From contig DASWWX010000067.1 of the NCBI GenBank assembly GCA_036405815.1, positions 62,001 through 126,000 of the forward strand: a stretch of DNA of 64,000 nucleotides, given 5' to 3'. The DNA comes from Solimonas sp036405815. GTDB taxonomy: Bacteria; Pseudomonadota; Gammaproteobacteria; Nevskiales; Nevskiaceae. The translations under genes and the position numbers were made by a program. The notes under the pieces are model-generated. The model ran no database searches. It saw nothing but the letters and a program-made list of their open reading frames with translations, and was not told where the DNA came from. Of this stretch, positions 36,850 to 46,772 are shown piece after piece; position 1 is the stretch's first letter, and each line of letters begins with the position of its first letter.

Positions 36850-37296
36850 ATGCCGCGCATGCAGCACGAAATCGAGATCGCCGCCGCACCCGAAGCGGTC
36901 TTCGATTATGTCTCGACACCGGGCCGCTGGCCGGAATGGCATCCCTCCTCTTTGCGATTGGAGTCGGGCGCCGAACGGCCGCTGGCCGCAGGCGCACGCT
37001 TCGAGGAGGACATCCACGCCGGTGGCCGCAAGGCGCACTTGTCGTGGATCGTACGTGAATCGCAGCGGCCGTCGCTGTGGATAGCCGAGGCGGTCGGCGA
37101 CAACGGCGTGACGCTGCGGCTGGAATACCGGCTGGAAGTGCGGGCCTATGGCGGCACACGCTTCATGCGCACGCTCGATTACAGCCTGCCCAACCTGTTG
37201 CTGCGTACCAACAACGCGCTGCTCGGTCAGCGGCGTATCGCTCGAGAGTCCGAGGAATCGTTGCGCCGGCTACGGGATGTGATGGCTGCCGCTTAG
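36850..37296 (+). CDS. SRPBCC (START-like) family protein
   Basis: 148-residue hydrophobic-cavity protein of the polyketide cyclase/START group. HEIEIAAAPEAVFDYVSTPG at the N-terminus, followed by WPEWHPSS, is the standard opening of this fold. The body continues with EEDIHAGGRKAHLSWIV and ends with a long C-terminal helix (RIARESEESLRRLRDVM). Ligand unknown. ATG at 36850 with GAGGA 7 bases upstream is better than the TTG two codons earlier. Convergent with dnaJ. Confidence 0.8.
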   Translation: MPRMQHEIEIAAAPEAVFDYVSTPGRWPEWHPSSLRLESGAERPLAAGARFEEDIHAGGRKAHLSWIVRESQRPSLWIAEAVGDNGVTLRLEYRLEVRAYGGTRFMRTLDYSLPNLLLRTNNALLGQRRIARESEESLRRLRDVMAAA

Positions 37297-37317
37297 GCGG
37301 TAGATCCCGTACTTCAT

Positions 37318-38448
37318 TCAGCTCTTCAGATCGTCGAAGAACTGACGGGCGCGTCCGAGCCAGGACGAGGCTTCGGGGTGATGATCCGAGCCGGCCTCGT
37401 CGAGGGTTGCGCCGAACTCGCGCAGCAGTTCCTTCTGCCTCTTGTTCAGGTGCACCGGCGTTTCCACCATCACGGTGCAGTACAGGTCGCCGCTGGTGTG
37501 ACTGCGCACGCCGCGCACGCCGCGGCCCCGCATGCGGAACTGCTTGCCGCTCTGCGTGCCTTCCGGCACGTCGATCTCGACCGGGCCCTCCAGCGTCGGC
37601 ACGGCTAGCGTGCCGCCGAGCGCAGCGGTGACGACCGAGATCGGCATCGTGCAGTACAGATCGTTGCCGTCGCGCTCGAAGATTTCATGCGGCTTGACGT
37701 TGATCTGCACGTACAGATCGCCGCTGCCGGCGCCCTGGTCACCAAGCTCGCCCTCGCCATTGAGACGGATGCGGTCGCCGGTATCCACGCCGGGCGGAAT
37801 CTTGACCTCCAGCGTCTTCTCGCGACGCTGCTTGCCCGCGCCGCGGCAGCTCTTGCAGGGATCGGTGACGGCCGAACCGCGGCCGCGGCAGGTCGGACAG
37901 GTTTGCTGCAACACGAAGAAGCCCTGCTGCACGCGCACCTGACCCTGGCCCTTGCAGGTCGGGCATGACGGTGCCTTCTTGCCATCGGCGGTACCGTGAC
38001 CGTGGCAGGGTTCGCAGGCCTCCCAGCTCGGAATGCGGATGGTTTCCGTCGATCCGAAGACCGCTTGCTCCAGCGTCAGCTCCATCATGTAACGCAGATC
38101 GGAACCGCGACGCGGGCCTCCACGACCGCCACCGCCGGCGCCGAAGATGTCGGAGAACACATCGCCGAAGATGTCGGCGAAACCGCCAGCGCCGCCAAAG
38201 CCGCCACCGCCGGCGCCGCCGCGTTGCAGGCCTTCATGACCATACTGATCGTAGACCGCGCGCTTCTGCGCGTCGGTCAGCACCTCGTACGCCTCGCTGA
38301 TTTCCTTGAAGCGCTCTTCCGCGGCCTTGTCGCCCGGATTGCGGTCCGGGTGGTACTTCATCGCCAGCTTGCGATAGGCCTTCTTCAGTTCGTCGTCGCC
38401 GGCCTGCTTGCCGACGCCGAGAACCTCGTAGTAATCCCGCTTGGACAT
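37318..38448 (-). CDS. dnaJ: Chaperone DnaJ
   Basis: Hsp40 co-chaperone that stimulates DnaK ATPase. 376 residues: J domain with HPD in KYHPDRNPGD (about 31-40), a Gly/Phe-rich linker, four zinc repeats CEPCHGHG, CPTCKGQG, CPTCRGRG and CKSCRGAG, then the substrate-binding domains. Downstream of dnaK on the same strand, but a strong terminator-like hairpin lies in the 87-bp gap between them. Confidence 0.97.
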   Translation of the reverse strand: MSKRDYYEVLGVGKQAGDDELKKAYRKLAMKYHPDRNPGDKAAEERFKEISEAYEVLTDAQKRAVYDQYGHEGLQRGGAGGGGFGGAGGFADIFGDVFSDIFGAGGGGRGGPRRGSDLRYMMELTLEQAVFGSTETIRIPSWEACEPCHGHGTADGKKAPSCPTCKGQGQVRVQQGFFVLQQTCPTCRGRGSAVTDPCKSCRGAGKQRREKTLEVKIPPGVDTGDRIRLNGEGELGDQGAGSGDLYVQINVKPHEIFERDGNDLYCTMPISVVTAALGGTLAVPTLEGPVEIDVPEGTQSGKQFRMRGRGVRGVRSHTSGDLYCTVMVETPVHLNKRQKELLREFGATLDEAGSDHHPEASSWLGRARQFFDDLKS

Positions 38449-38459
38449 GCGCGCTCCCT

Positions 38460-38499
38460 AGAAAACGAAACGCCCTCTTCCCCGCGCAGGGAAGAGGGC
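38460..38499 (-). terminator. Intercistronic terminator between dnaK and dnaJ
   Basis: A perfect 11-bp stem (38472-38482 with 38489-38499, arms GCCCTCTTCCC/GGGAAGAGGGC) with a 6-nt loop. On the minus strand it is followed by a T-rich run (GTTTCGTTTTC). It lies 37 bp after the dnaK stop, so it should reduce read-through into dnaJ. Confidence 0.75.
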
Positions 38500-38535
38500 T
38501 GAGCGCGGGAACCGACCGGTCCCCGCGCTGCGGTC

Positions 38536-40455
<1,920 letters not shown>

Positions 40456-40490
40456 GGGGTGCTCCGGGATACAGATCAGTTAGCGGCCTT

Positions 40491-40519
40491 TATCGAGGCG
40501 CGCTGTCGGGTTTCAAGGG
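40491..40519 (-). promoter_or_regulatory. Sigma-32-like heat-shock promoter of dnaK
   Basis: On the minus strand CCCTTGAAA (40519-40511) matches the sigma-32 -35 element. About 13 nt later CCTCGATA (40498-40491) approximates the CCCCATNT -10 element. The predicted transcript starts about 30 nt before the dnaK ATG. Confidence 0.6.
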
Positions 40520-40542
40520 TTTTCGGAAACTTTCGAGGCGCT

Positions 40543-40563
40543 GCGACCGTGATTTGCGGTCGC
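40543..40563 (-). terminator. Weak hairpin after grpE
   Basis: GCGACCG/CGGTCGC is a perfect 7-bp inverted repeat with a 7-nt loop, 14 bp after the grpE stop and just upstream of the dnaK promoter. No T-run follows, so it may only slow or partly end grpE transcription. Confidence 0.35.
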
Positions 40564-40576
40564 ATTCGCCGTGCGT

Positions 40577-41107
40577 TCAGGCCGCCGGCGCGCGGGCGAC
40601 GACAACCATCGCCGGACGCAGCAGGCGCTCGTGCAGCAGGTAGCCCTTCTGCATGACCGCCAGCACGTGATTCGGCGCGACGTCGGTGGATTCGACCATC
40701 GACATCGCTTCATGGAACTCCGGGTTGAACGGCTGGCCGGTCGGCTCGATCGGCTTGACGCCGTGCTTCTCCAGCACGCTGGCGAGCTGACGGCGAGTCA
40801 GCTCCATGCCTTCAGCCAGCGCCTGTGCGGGACCCTCGGCGCCGGTGGCAGCCTTGAGGCCCAGGTCGAGGCTGTCGGCCACCGCCAGCAGCTCGCCCAG
40901 GATCTTCTCGCTGGCGTACTTCAGGGTGTTGGCGGCGTCGCGCTCGAACCGGCGGCGCGAATTTTCCAGTTCGGCGATTGCTCGCAGCTGGGCGTCCTTG
41001 GCGGCTTCGGCACGCGCCTCGACATCGGCGAGCTGGACCTTGAGCAGGGTCAGTTCGTCGATGGGCGCGTCGTCCGCCGTCGTGGGGTTTTCCGGGGTGT
41101 CGTTCAT
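40577..41107 (-). CDS. grpE: Nucleotide exchange factor GrpE
   Basis: Exchange factor that releases ADP from DnaK. 176 residues with a long N-terminal coiled-coil helix (about 15-70, LLKVQLADVEARAEAAKDAQ) and the C-terminal wing with the GrpE signature VLEKHGVKPIEP and NHVLAVMQKGYLLHERLLRPA. It lies between hrcA and dnaK on the same strand. Confidence 0.96.
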   Translation of the reverse strand: MNDTPENPTTADDAPIDELTLLKVQLADVEARAEAAKDAQLRAIAELENSRRRFERDAANTLKYASEKILGELLAVADSLDLGLKAATGAEGPAQALAEGMELTRRQLASVLEKHGVKPIEPTGQPFNPEFHEAMSMVESTDVAPNHVLAVMQKGYLLHERLLRPAMVVVARAPAA

Positions 41108-41218
41108 GAGTCTGATGCTGAAAAAGTCCGGGTCGGTCGGTCGCCGGCCCGAGGGGCGCGAATGATACCCGGCGACGGTGGTCCATGTCCCCGTCGCACG
41201 GCCCCGCTGTTGTGCGGG

Positions 41219-42256
41219 TCAGCCCTGGTTTTTCAAGCCCGCGGTCAGCATGCGGGCGGTCTCGCGCACCAGCGGAATGATGCGGTGGTAGGCCATGCGC
41301 GTCGGCCCGATCACGCCCAGTACCCCGGCGACCTGGCCATCGACGTAATACGGTGCGCTGACCACGCTGCACTCGTCGAGCACGCGGTAGCCGGATTCGT
41401 CACCGATGAAGATCTGCACACCGTCGGCGCTGAGGCACTGGTCGAACAGTTGCAGCAGGTCGCGCTTGCGATCCAGCGCTTCGAACAGGCCGCGCAGGCG
41501 CTGCACGTCGGCCAGCTCCTGGAAGCCCATCAGATTCGGCTGGCCAGCGACGATGAAGTCGTTCTGCTCGGGCCCGCGCAGCGCCTGCTCGGCCATCGTC
41601 GCCGCGTCGCGCAGCAGCAGATTGACGCGGGTCTGCGCATCCAGCGCTTCCTGCGCCAGTGATTGCCGCAGGCTGACCAGATCGCGTCCGGCGAAATGCT
41701 CGTTGAGCAGATTGGCGTAACGTTCCAGCTCGTCGGCGCCGTAGGGCCGATCGGTCGGGATCACGCGGTTCTGCACCTCGTGCTGGTTGACGACGAGAAT
41801 CGCCAGCACGCGGTTGCCGGACAGCGGCAGGAACTCGATGCGTCGCAGCACTGCGAGATTGCGGCGCGGAATCGTCACCACACCCGCCATGCGCGACAGC
41901 TGCGACAGCAGGTTGGAAGCCGCCAGCGCCAGATCGGCCGGCGACCGGTGACCGGGCAATAGCTCGTCGGCCAGGCGCGCCTGCTGTTCCCCGTCCAGCG
42001 ATTCCGGCGCCAGCAGCGCATCGACGAAGTAACGATAACCGCGCGTGGTCGGCACGCGACCGGCCGAGGTATGGGGCGAAGCGACGAAGCCCAGCTCATC
42101 CAGATCCGCCATCACGTTGCGGATCGTGGCGGCCGACAGGCCCAGCGGCACCATGCGCGACAGCGTGCGCGATCCGACCGGCTGGCCATCGTGGATGTAA
42201 CGCTCCACCAGGAGCTTGAGCAGCTCCGCGGCGCGCGGATCGAGTGAGTGGGACAT
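41219..42256 (-). CDS. hrcA: Heat-inducible transcription repressor HrcA
   Basis: Repressor that binds CIRCE operators. 345 residues: N-terminal winged helix (GQPVGSRTLSRMVPLGLSAA, then TIRNVMADLDELGFVASPHT) and the GAF-like HrcA domain (DECSVVSAPYYVDGQVAGVLGVIGPTRMAY). I could not find a CIRCE inverted repeat before hrcA, grpE or dnaK, so its local target is unclear. Divergent from nadK; a perfect palindrome lies in the gap. Confidence 0.95.
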   Translation of the reverse strand: MSHSLDPRAAELLKLLVERYIHDGQPVGSRTLSRMVPLGLSAATIRNVMADLDELGFVASPHTSAGRVPTTRGYRYFVDALLAPESLDGEQQARLADELLPGHRSPADLALAASNLLSQLSRMAGVVTIPRRNLAVLRRIEFLPLSGNRVLAILVVNQHEVQNRVIPTDRPYGADELERYANLLNEHFAGRDLVSLRQSLAQEALDAQTRVNLLLRDAATMAEQALRGPEQNDFIVAGQPNLMGFQELADVQRLRGLFEALDRKRDLLQLFDQCLSADGVQIFIGDESGYRVLDECSVVSAPYYVDGQVAGVLGVIGPTRMAYHRIIPLVRETARMLTAGLKNQG

Positions 42257-42307
42257 ACGGTAAAAGTGAAGCAGTCGGCGTCCGATTTCAATAGCCGGTT
42301 CTTGCGC

Positions 42308-42330
42308 GGCATCCGTGCCTTGCGGATGCC
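42308..42330. promoter_or_regulatory. Perfect palindrome between hrcA and nadK
   Basis: GGCATCCG and CGGATGCC form an 8-bp perfect inverted repeat with a 7-nt centre, 52 bp from the hrcA start and 42 bp from the nadK start. It could be an operator shared by both genes or a leader hairpin. It does not match CIRCE. Confidence 0.4.
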
Positions 42331-42371
42331 GGGTTCATGATAAGTTTCGCGCCGTCCCGCCCGCCATTTCC

Positions 42372-43271
42372 ATGAATTCCTTCCAGACCGTCGGCGTCAT
42401 CGGCAAGCGTCGTGACCCTCAGGTTGCCCCGACCGTGCTCGCGCTGTGCCAGGAGCTTCAGGGCCTGCAGCGTCGCGTCATCGTCGAACGCGACAGCGCC
42501 GAACTGGCGCAGGTCCCGGCCGATCTGGAACGCGGCACGCGCCAGGAACTGGCGCAGCGGTGCGATCTGGTGGTGGTGGTCGGCGGCGACGGCACCCTGT
42601 TGTCGGTCGCGCGCGACATGGCGCCGGCCGGGGTTCCCATCCTCGGCGTGCACCAGGGCCGGCTCGGCTTCATGGTCGACGTGCGCCCGGAGGACATGCG
42701 CACCACCCTGCGCGCGGTGTTCGATGGCGAGTATCTGCGCGAGGAGCGCTTGCTGCTCTCGTCGCGCGTGATCCACGATGGCGTTGCCGGACCGGCGCAG
42801 CTGGCGATCAACGACGTGGTCGTGCGCAACATGGCGTCGATCCGCATGCTCGAGTTCGAAACCTGGCTCGACGACGACTTTATCTCCCAGCATCGCGCCG
42901 ACGGCTTCATCGTCTCCTCGCCCACCGGCTCGACGGCCTATGCGCTGTCCGGCGGCGGCCCGGTGCTGCATCCGGCGCTGGAGGCGATCAGCCTGGTGCC
43001 GATCTGTCCGCACACGCTGTCCGACCGCCCGATCGTGGTCGGTGCGCGTCAGCGTGTGGGCATCGTGTTGCGCGGCAGCAGTGGCGTCGAGGCCATGTGC
43101 ACCTGCGACGGCCAGACCAACCAGCGGCTGCTGCCGGGAGACCGCATCGAGGTTTCCTGCGCCGACGCGCGGCTGAGCCTGATCCATCCCAAGAGCTATC
43201 GCTACTTCGACATCCTGCGTAACAAGCTGCACTGGGGCCGTGGCCCCGGCGCCGAACCGATGCCGCGCTGA
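42372..43271 (+). CDS. nadK: NAD kinase
   Basis: Phosphorylates NAD to NADP using ATP. 299 residues. The GGDG motif is in VVVVGGDGTLLSVARD (about 67-82) and the second conserved region in SSPTGSTAYALSGGGPV. I chose the ATG at 42372; the longer frame from 42315 would begin inside the palindrome. recN starts 2 bp after the stop, the same nadK-recN pairing as in E. coli. Confidence 0.96.
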   Translation: MNSFQTVGVIGKRRDPQVAPTVLALCQELQGLQRRVIVERDSAELAQVPADLERGTRQELAQRCDLVVVVGGDGTLLSVARDMAPAGVPILGVHQGRLGFMVDVRPEDMRTTLRAVFDGEYLREERLLLSSRVIHDGVAGPAQLAINDVVVRNMASIRMLEFETWLDDDFISQHRADGFIVSSPTGSTAYALSGGGPVLHPALEAISLVPICPHTLSDRPIVVGARQRVGIVLRGSSGVEAMCTCDGQTNQRLLPGDRIEVSCADARLSLIHPKSYRYFDILRNKLHWGRGPGAEPMPR

Positions 43272-43273
43272 CC

Positions 43274-44968
43274 ATGCTGAAGCAACTCACGATCCGCAAT
43301 CTGGCGATTGTCGATCGCCTCGATCTCGAGTTCGGTGCTGGATTCACCGTGCTGACCGGCGAGACCGGTGCCGGCAAGTCGATCCTGATCGATGCCATCG
43401 GTCTTGCGCTCGGCCACCGCGCCGACGCCGCACTGGTGCGTGCGGGTCAGGACCGCGCCGAGATCGGCGCCAGCTTCGATCTCGGCACGGCGGCCGACGC
43501 CACGGCCTGGCTGCGCGAACGCGACCTGCTCGACGCCGACGATCCCGCCCTGCTGGTCATCCGCCGCGTGGTCTACGCCGAGGGCCGCACGCGCGCTTAT
43601 GTCAACGGCACGGCGATCAATGCCAGCGAGCTGCGCGAACTGGGCGAATGCCTGATCGACATCTTCGGTCAATCCGAGAGCCAGACCTTGCTGCGGTCCG
43701 AAGTACAGCGTCGCCTGCTCGACGCCTACGGCCAGTACGAGCCGACGCTCCAGGCGGTCCATCAGGCCGCACGCCGGCATGCCGACAGCCAGCGCGAGCT
43801 CGATCGCTTGCGTCGCGAGGGTTCGCGCGATGCCACGCAGCTGGAGTTCCTGCGCTTCCAGCTGCAGGAACTGGAAGCGCTGAATCTGCAAGCCGACGAG
43901 CTGGAGCGCCTAGAAGCCGAGCACCGCAAGCTCGCGCATGCCGGACGGCTGGTCGAGGACGGCGGCAGCGCGCAGGAACAGTTGTATGGCGGCGAAGGCA
44001 GCGCCTACGACCAGCTCGCAGCGATCGGCGCCACGCTACAGGGCCTGGTGGCGATCGACCCTGCGCTCCGTGAGCCGCTGGAACTGGTGCAGAGCGCGCA
44101 GGTCCAGGTTCGCGAGGCTGCCGACAGTCTGCGCCACACGCTCTCGCATCTAGACATGGATCCGGAGACCCTGGCACAGGCCGAGCAGCGCCTCGGCGCG
44201 ATTCACGATCTGGCGCGCAAGCATCGCGTACGCCCGGCCGAACTCGACGCCCGCCGCCAGGCACTGGCCACGCAACTCGACGATTCGGAATCTTCGGCCG
44301 AACGCATCGAAGCGCTGGAGCGCGAACGTCAGCGCGCCCTGCTCGCCTATCGTGAGGCGGCGACCAAACTTTCGGCCCAGCGGCGCAAGGCGGCGCAGCG
44401 CCTGGCCGAGGCGGCGACGACGACAGTGCGCGAACTCGGCATGCCCAACGCGCAGTTCCGGATCGCGGTCGATCCGCTGGATGACACGACGGTGCGCGCT
44501 GAAGGCGCCGACGAGGTCCGCTTCGATTTCTCCGCCAATCCCGGTCAACCGCCGCGAGCCCTGGCCAAGGTGGCGTCCGGCGGTGAGTTGTCACGCGTAT
44601 CGCTTGCTTTGCAGGTGGCCTGCCTGTCGCACAACGGCGCCTCGACCATGATCTTCGACGAGGTCGATGCCGGCATCAGCGGCGGCGTCGCCGAGATCGT
44701 CGGCCGTCAGCTTCGCCGTCTGGGTGCGTCACGGCAGGTGCTCAGCGTCACGCATCTGGCGCAGGTCGCGGCGCAGGGCCACGGCCATTACGGCATCCGC
44801 AAGGAAGTGCGCGACGGTCAGACTTACACGCGGGTCGAGCCAATGCTGGCGGCGGCGCGTGTTGACGAACTGGCGCGCATGCAGGGCGGCGTGGAGATTT
44901 CCAAGGCAGCGCTCGCACATGCGCGCGACCTGCTCAAGCGCGCCGAAACGGCGGACGAGGCGCGCTGA
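43274..44968 (+). CDS. recN: DNA repair protein RecN
   Basis: SMC-like ATPase for double-strand break repair. 564 residues: Walker A GETGAGKS at 29-36, two coiled-coil arms (about 155-235 and 265-370, rich in Leu/Glu/Arg), ABC signature VASGGELSR and Walker B MIFDEVDAGISGG. ATG two bases after nadK. I see no LexA box upstream, so SOS control is not evident here. Confidence 0.96.
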   Translation: MLKQLTIRNLAIVDRLDLEFGAGFTVLTGETGAGKSILIDAIGLALGHRADAALVRAGQDRAEIGASFDLGTAADATAWLRERDLLDADDPALLVIRRVVYAEGRTRAYVNGTAINASELRELGECLIDIFGQSESQTLLRSEVQRRLLDAYGQYEPTLQAVHQAARRHADSQRELDRLRREGSRDATQLEFLRFQLQELEALNLQADELERLEAEHRKLAHAGRLVEDGGSAQEQLYGGEGSAYDQLAAIGATLQGLVAIDPALREPLELVQSAQVQVREAADSLRHTLSHLDMDPETLAQAEQRLGAIHDLARKHRVRPAELDARRQALATQLDDSESSAERIEALERERQRALLAYREAATKLSAQRRKAAQRLAEAATTTVRELGMPNAQFRIAVDPLDDTTVRAEGADEVRFDFSANPGQPPRALAKVASGGELSRVSLALQVACLSHNGASTMIFDEVDAGISGGVAEIVGRQLRRLGASRQVLSVTHLAQVAAQGHGHYGIRKEVRDGQTYTRVEPMLAAARVDELARMQGGVEISKAALAHARDLLKRAETADEAR

Positions 44969-44983
44969 GGCCGTTGCGCCGAC

Positions 44984-45000
44984 GCGGGCGCTGCGCCCGC
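44984..45000. terminator. GC hairpin between convergent recN and fur
   Basis: GCGGGCG and CGCCCGC pair perfectly (7 bp, 3-nt loop) in the 39-bp gap between two converging genes. No T-run on either strand, so this is only a possible bidirectional terminator. Confidence 0.4.
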
Positions 45001-45007
45001 TGCATGC

Positions 45008-45433
45008 TCAGTTGCGCGACGTGCCCCCGCTCTTGAGCTTTGGGCGCACGTACAGCACCAGCTTGTGGTCTTCGACGATGTAGCCGTGCTTGTCGGCGAT
45101 CTGGCGCTGCAGCTTCTCGATCTCCTCGCTGACGAATTCGATCACTTTGCCGCTATCCAGGCACACCATGTGGTCGTGGTGGTTGCCGCGTTCAAGTTCG
45201 AAAACGGCATGGCCGCCTTCGAAATGGTGGCGCCGCACCAGGCCGGCCGCTTCGAACTGCGTGAGCACCCGGTAGACCGTGGCCAGGCCGACATCCTCGT
45301 TCAGGTCCATCAGGCGGCGATAAATGTCTTCCGCCGACAGGTGATGCGCGTCGCTGCTCTCCAGCATCTCGAGAATCTTGATGCGCGGCAGCGTGACCTT
45401 GAGTCCCGCGTTTCTGAGGTCATTGGATTCCAT
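45008..45433 (-). CDS. fur: Ferric uptake regulator
   Basis: Iron-responsive repressor, 141 residues. Winged helix with SSDAHHLSAEDIYRRLMD. The metal-site region is GNHHDHMVCLDSGKVIEF and an RVLTQFEAAGLVRRHHFEGG segment sits in the hinge. The structural CxxC of E. coli Fur is reduced to one Cys (CLDS), a change also known in other gammaproteobacteria. Divergent from bamE with a 62-bp gap that holds a TATTAT element usable as a -10 in either direction; fur next to bamE is the common gammaproteobacterial order. Confidence 0.95.
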   Translation of the reverse strand: MESNDLRNAGLKVTLPRIKILEMLESSDAHHLSAEDIYRRLMDLNEDVGLATVYRVLTQFEAAGLVRRHHFEGGHAVFELERGNHHDHMVCLDSGKVIEFVSEEIEKLQRQIADKHGYIVEDHKLVLYVRPKLKSGGTSRN

Positions 45434-45495
45434 GTCGGCGCTCGATAGACGATGTTTCGGCTATTATCCCATCACATTCCCCTGCGGCAACCCAG

Positions 45496-45948
45496 ATGCG
45501 CGCTCTCGTCATTCTCCTCGCTGCGTTTTCCTTGTCGGCCTGCCAGCTGATCTACAAGCTGCCGACGCGTCAGGGCAACGTCATCGAACAGAAGCAGCTC
45601 GACCAGCTCAAGGTCGGCATGACCCCGGATCAGGTGAAGTTCCTGCTCGGCACGCCGCTCGCCGCCAGCCCGTTCCGTGACGATCGCTGGGACTACGTCG
45701 GTTACTACAAGTCGCCGCGCGGCAAGGTGTCGAGCCGCGTCGTCAGCCTGTATTTCGCTGACGGCACGCTCAACCGCATGGAGGGTATCCAGGTCGCCGA
45801 CGCCAGCGCCGATCTGGAGAATCCGGACCTGAAGACGGTCATCCGCGAAGAGAAGAAAGCGGCGACCGAGAAGTCGCGCGAGGAAAGCGAGGAAGGCCGC
45901 GAGACCGGCATCACGGTCATTCCCGAAGGCCAGACGCCGACGCCGTAA
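45496..45948 (+). CDS. bamE: Outer membrane assembly lipoprotein BamE (OmlA/SmpA)
   Basis: Lipoprotein of the BAM complex that inserts beta-barrel proteins. 150 residues: signal with lipobox LSAC, then the family core YKLPTRQGNVIEQKQLDQLK and VGMTPDQVKFLLGTPLAASP, ending in an acidic Lys/Glu-rich tail (about 110-140) longer than in E. coli. Opposite fur, convergent with rnfH. Confidence 0.95.
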   Translation: MRALVILLAAFSLSACQLIYKLPTRQGNVIEQKQLDQLKVGMTPDQVKFLLGTPLAASPFRDDRWDYVGYYKSPRGKVSSRVVSLYFADGTLNRMEGIQVADASADLENPDLKTVIREEKKAATEKSREESEEGRETGITVIPEGQTPTP

Positions 45949-45966
45949 ATCTGGACGAGGCCTTGA

Positions 45967-45987
45967 CGCGTCGCCGCGACCGACGCG
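45967..45987. terminator. Hairpin between convergent bamE and rnfH
   Basis: CGCGTCG/CGACGCG, 7 bp with a 7-nt loop, lies 18 bp after the bamE stop. It has no T-run and may act on either strand. Confidence 0.35.
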
Positions 45988-46036
45988 CCGATCGTTAAAT
46001 CCCACAGCGGGCCTTGGGAGCGGAACGAAGCCGCGC

Positions 46037-46330
46037 TCAGGCAGTTCGTCCCTTCGCGCGCCGACGTCGCGCCTCCTTCGGATCGGCCTGCAAGGGCCGG
46101 TAGATTTCGATGCGGTCGCCCGCCGTCACCTGGGTATCCAGTGCCAGCACTCGTCCGAAGATGCCGACCGGATCGCGATCCAGGTCGATCTCGGGGCACT
46201 GCTGCAGCAGGCCGGATCGTTCGACGACCTCGCGCAGCGAGGCGCCCACCGGCACCTCGACCTCGAGCAACCGCTGTACATCGGCTCGTGCGTAGACCAC
46301 CTCGACCGCGATCGTCTCAGCCTTTGCCAT
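46037..46330 (-). CDS. rnfH: RnfH family ubiquitin-like protein
   Basis: 97-residue beta-grasp protein of the RnfH (also called RatB/PasI) family, usually encoded next to RatA. AETIAVEVVYARADVQRLLE opens the fold, followed by VPVGASLREVVERSGLL and ending RIEIYRPLQADPKEARRRRA. I chose the ATG at 46330, which overlaps the ratA stop by 14 bp; a longer frame from 46504 runs inside ratA. An antitoxin role has been proposed for the pair but is debated. Confidence 0.88.
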   Translation of the reverse strand: MAKAETIAVEVVYARADVQRLLEVEVPVGASLREVVERSGLLQQCPEIDLDRDPVGIFGRVLALDTQVTAGDRIEIYRPLQADPKEARRRRAKGRTA

Positions 46331-46766
46331 AGAGTTCGGTGGCGCGACGACGGAATGCGTCGATCGCGCCGTTGATGGCGCGATCCAGCAACGGCCCCAG
46401 CGTCGTCTCCAGTACGCGGTTGCCGAATTCCAGCGTGAGCCGCAGCGACACCTTGGCGGCGCCCTCGGCCAGCGGCTGGAAATCCCAGACGCCAGCGAGC
46501 GCACGGAACGGACCGTCGAGCAGGTTCATGTGGATGCGATGCCGCCCGTCCGGCAGGTGCTCGGCCTGGTTCTCGGTGGCGAAGCTGTCGCTGATGCCGC
46601 TGAAGCGGAAACCCAGGCGTGCGCGCACGCGATCGCCCTCTCGGGATTCTACGGTGGCCGACACACAGCCCGGCATGAACGCCGGATAGGCCTCGATATC
46701 GTGGACCAGTGCACACAACCGTTCGGCGTCGAAGGCCAGTAACGCGGAACGTTCAACCGTCGGCAT
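46317..46766 (-). CDS. ratA: RatA/Coq10 START-domain protein
   Basis: 149-residue START-like protein. Family motifs: RSALLAFDAERLCALVHDIE, YPAFMPGCVSATV, LLDGPFRALAGVWDFQPL and a C-terminal amphipathic helix (AINGAIDAFRRRATELYG). Members are described as RatA, a 50S-binding inhibitor of subunit joining, or as a coenzyme Q-binding protein like Coq10; the sequence does not settle which. Usually next to smpB; here a symporter gene intervenes. Confidence 0.9.
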   Translation of the reverse strand: MPTVERSALLAFDAERLCALVHDIEAYPAFMPGCVSATVESREGDRVRARLGFRFSGISDSFATENQAEHLPDGRHRIHMNLLDGPFRALAGVWDFQPLAEGAAKVSLRLTLEFGNRVLETTLGPLLDRAINGAIDAFRRRATELYGKG

Positions 46767-46772
46767 ACCCCG

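Noticed and set aside
40456..41218. CIRCE operator in the grpE and dnaK promoter gaps
   Set aside because: No TTAGCACTC-N9-GAGTGCTAA-like repeat could be seen on either strand.
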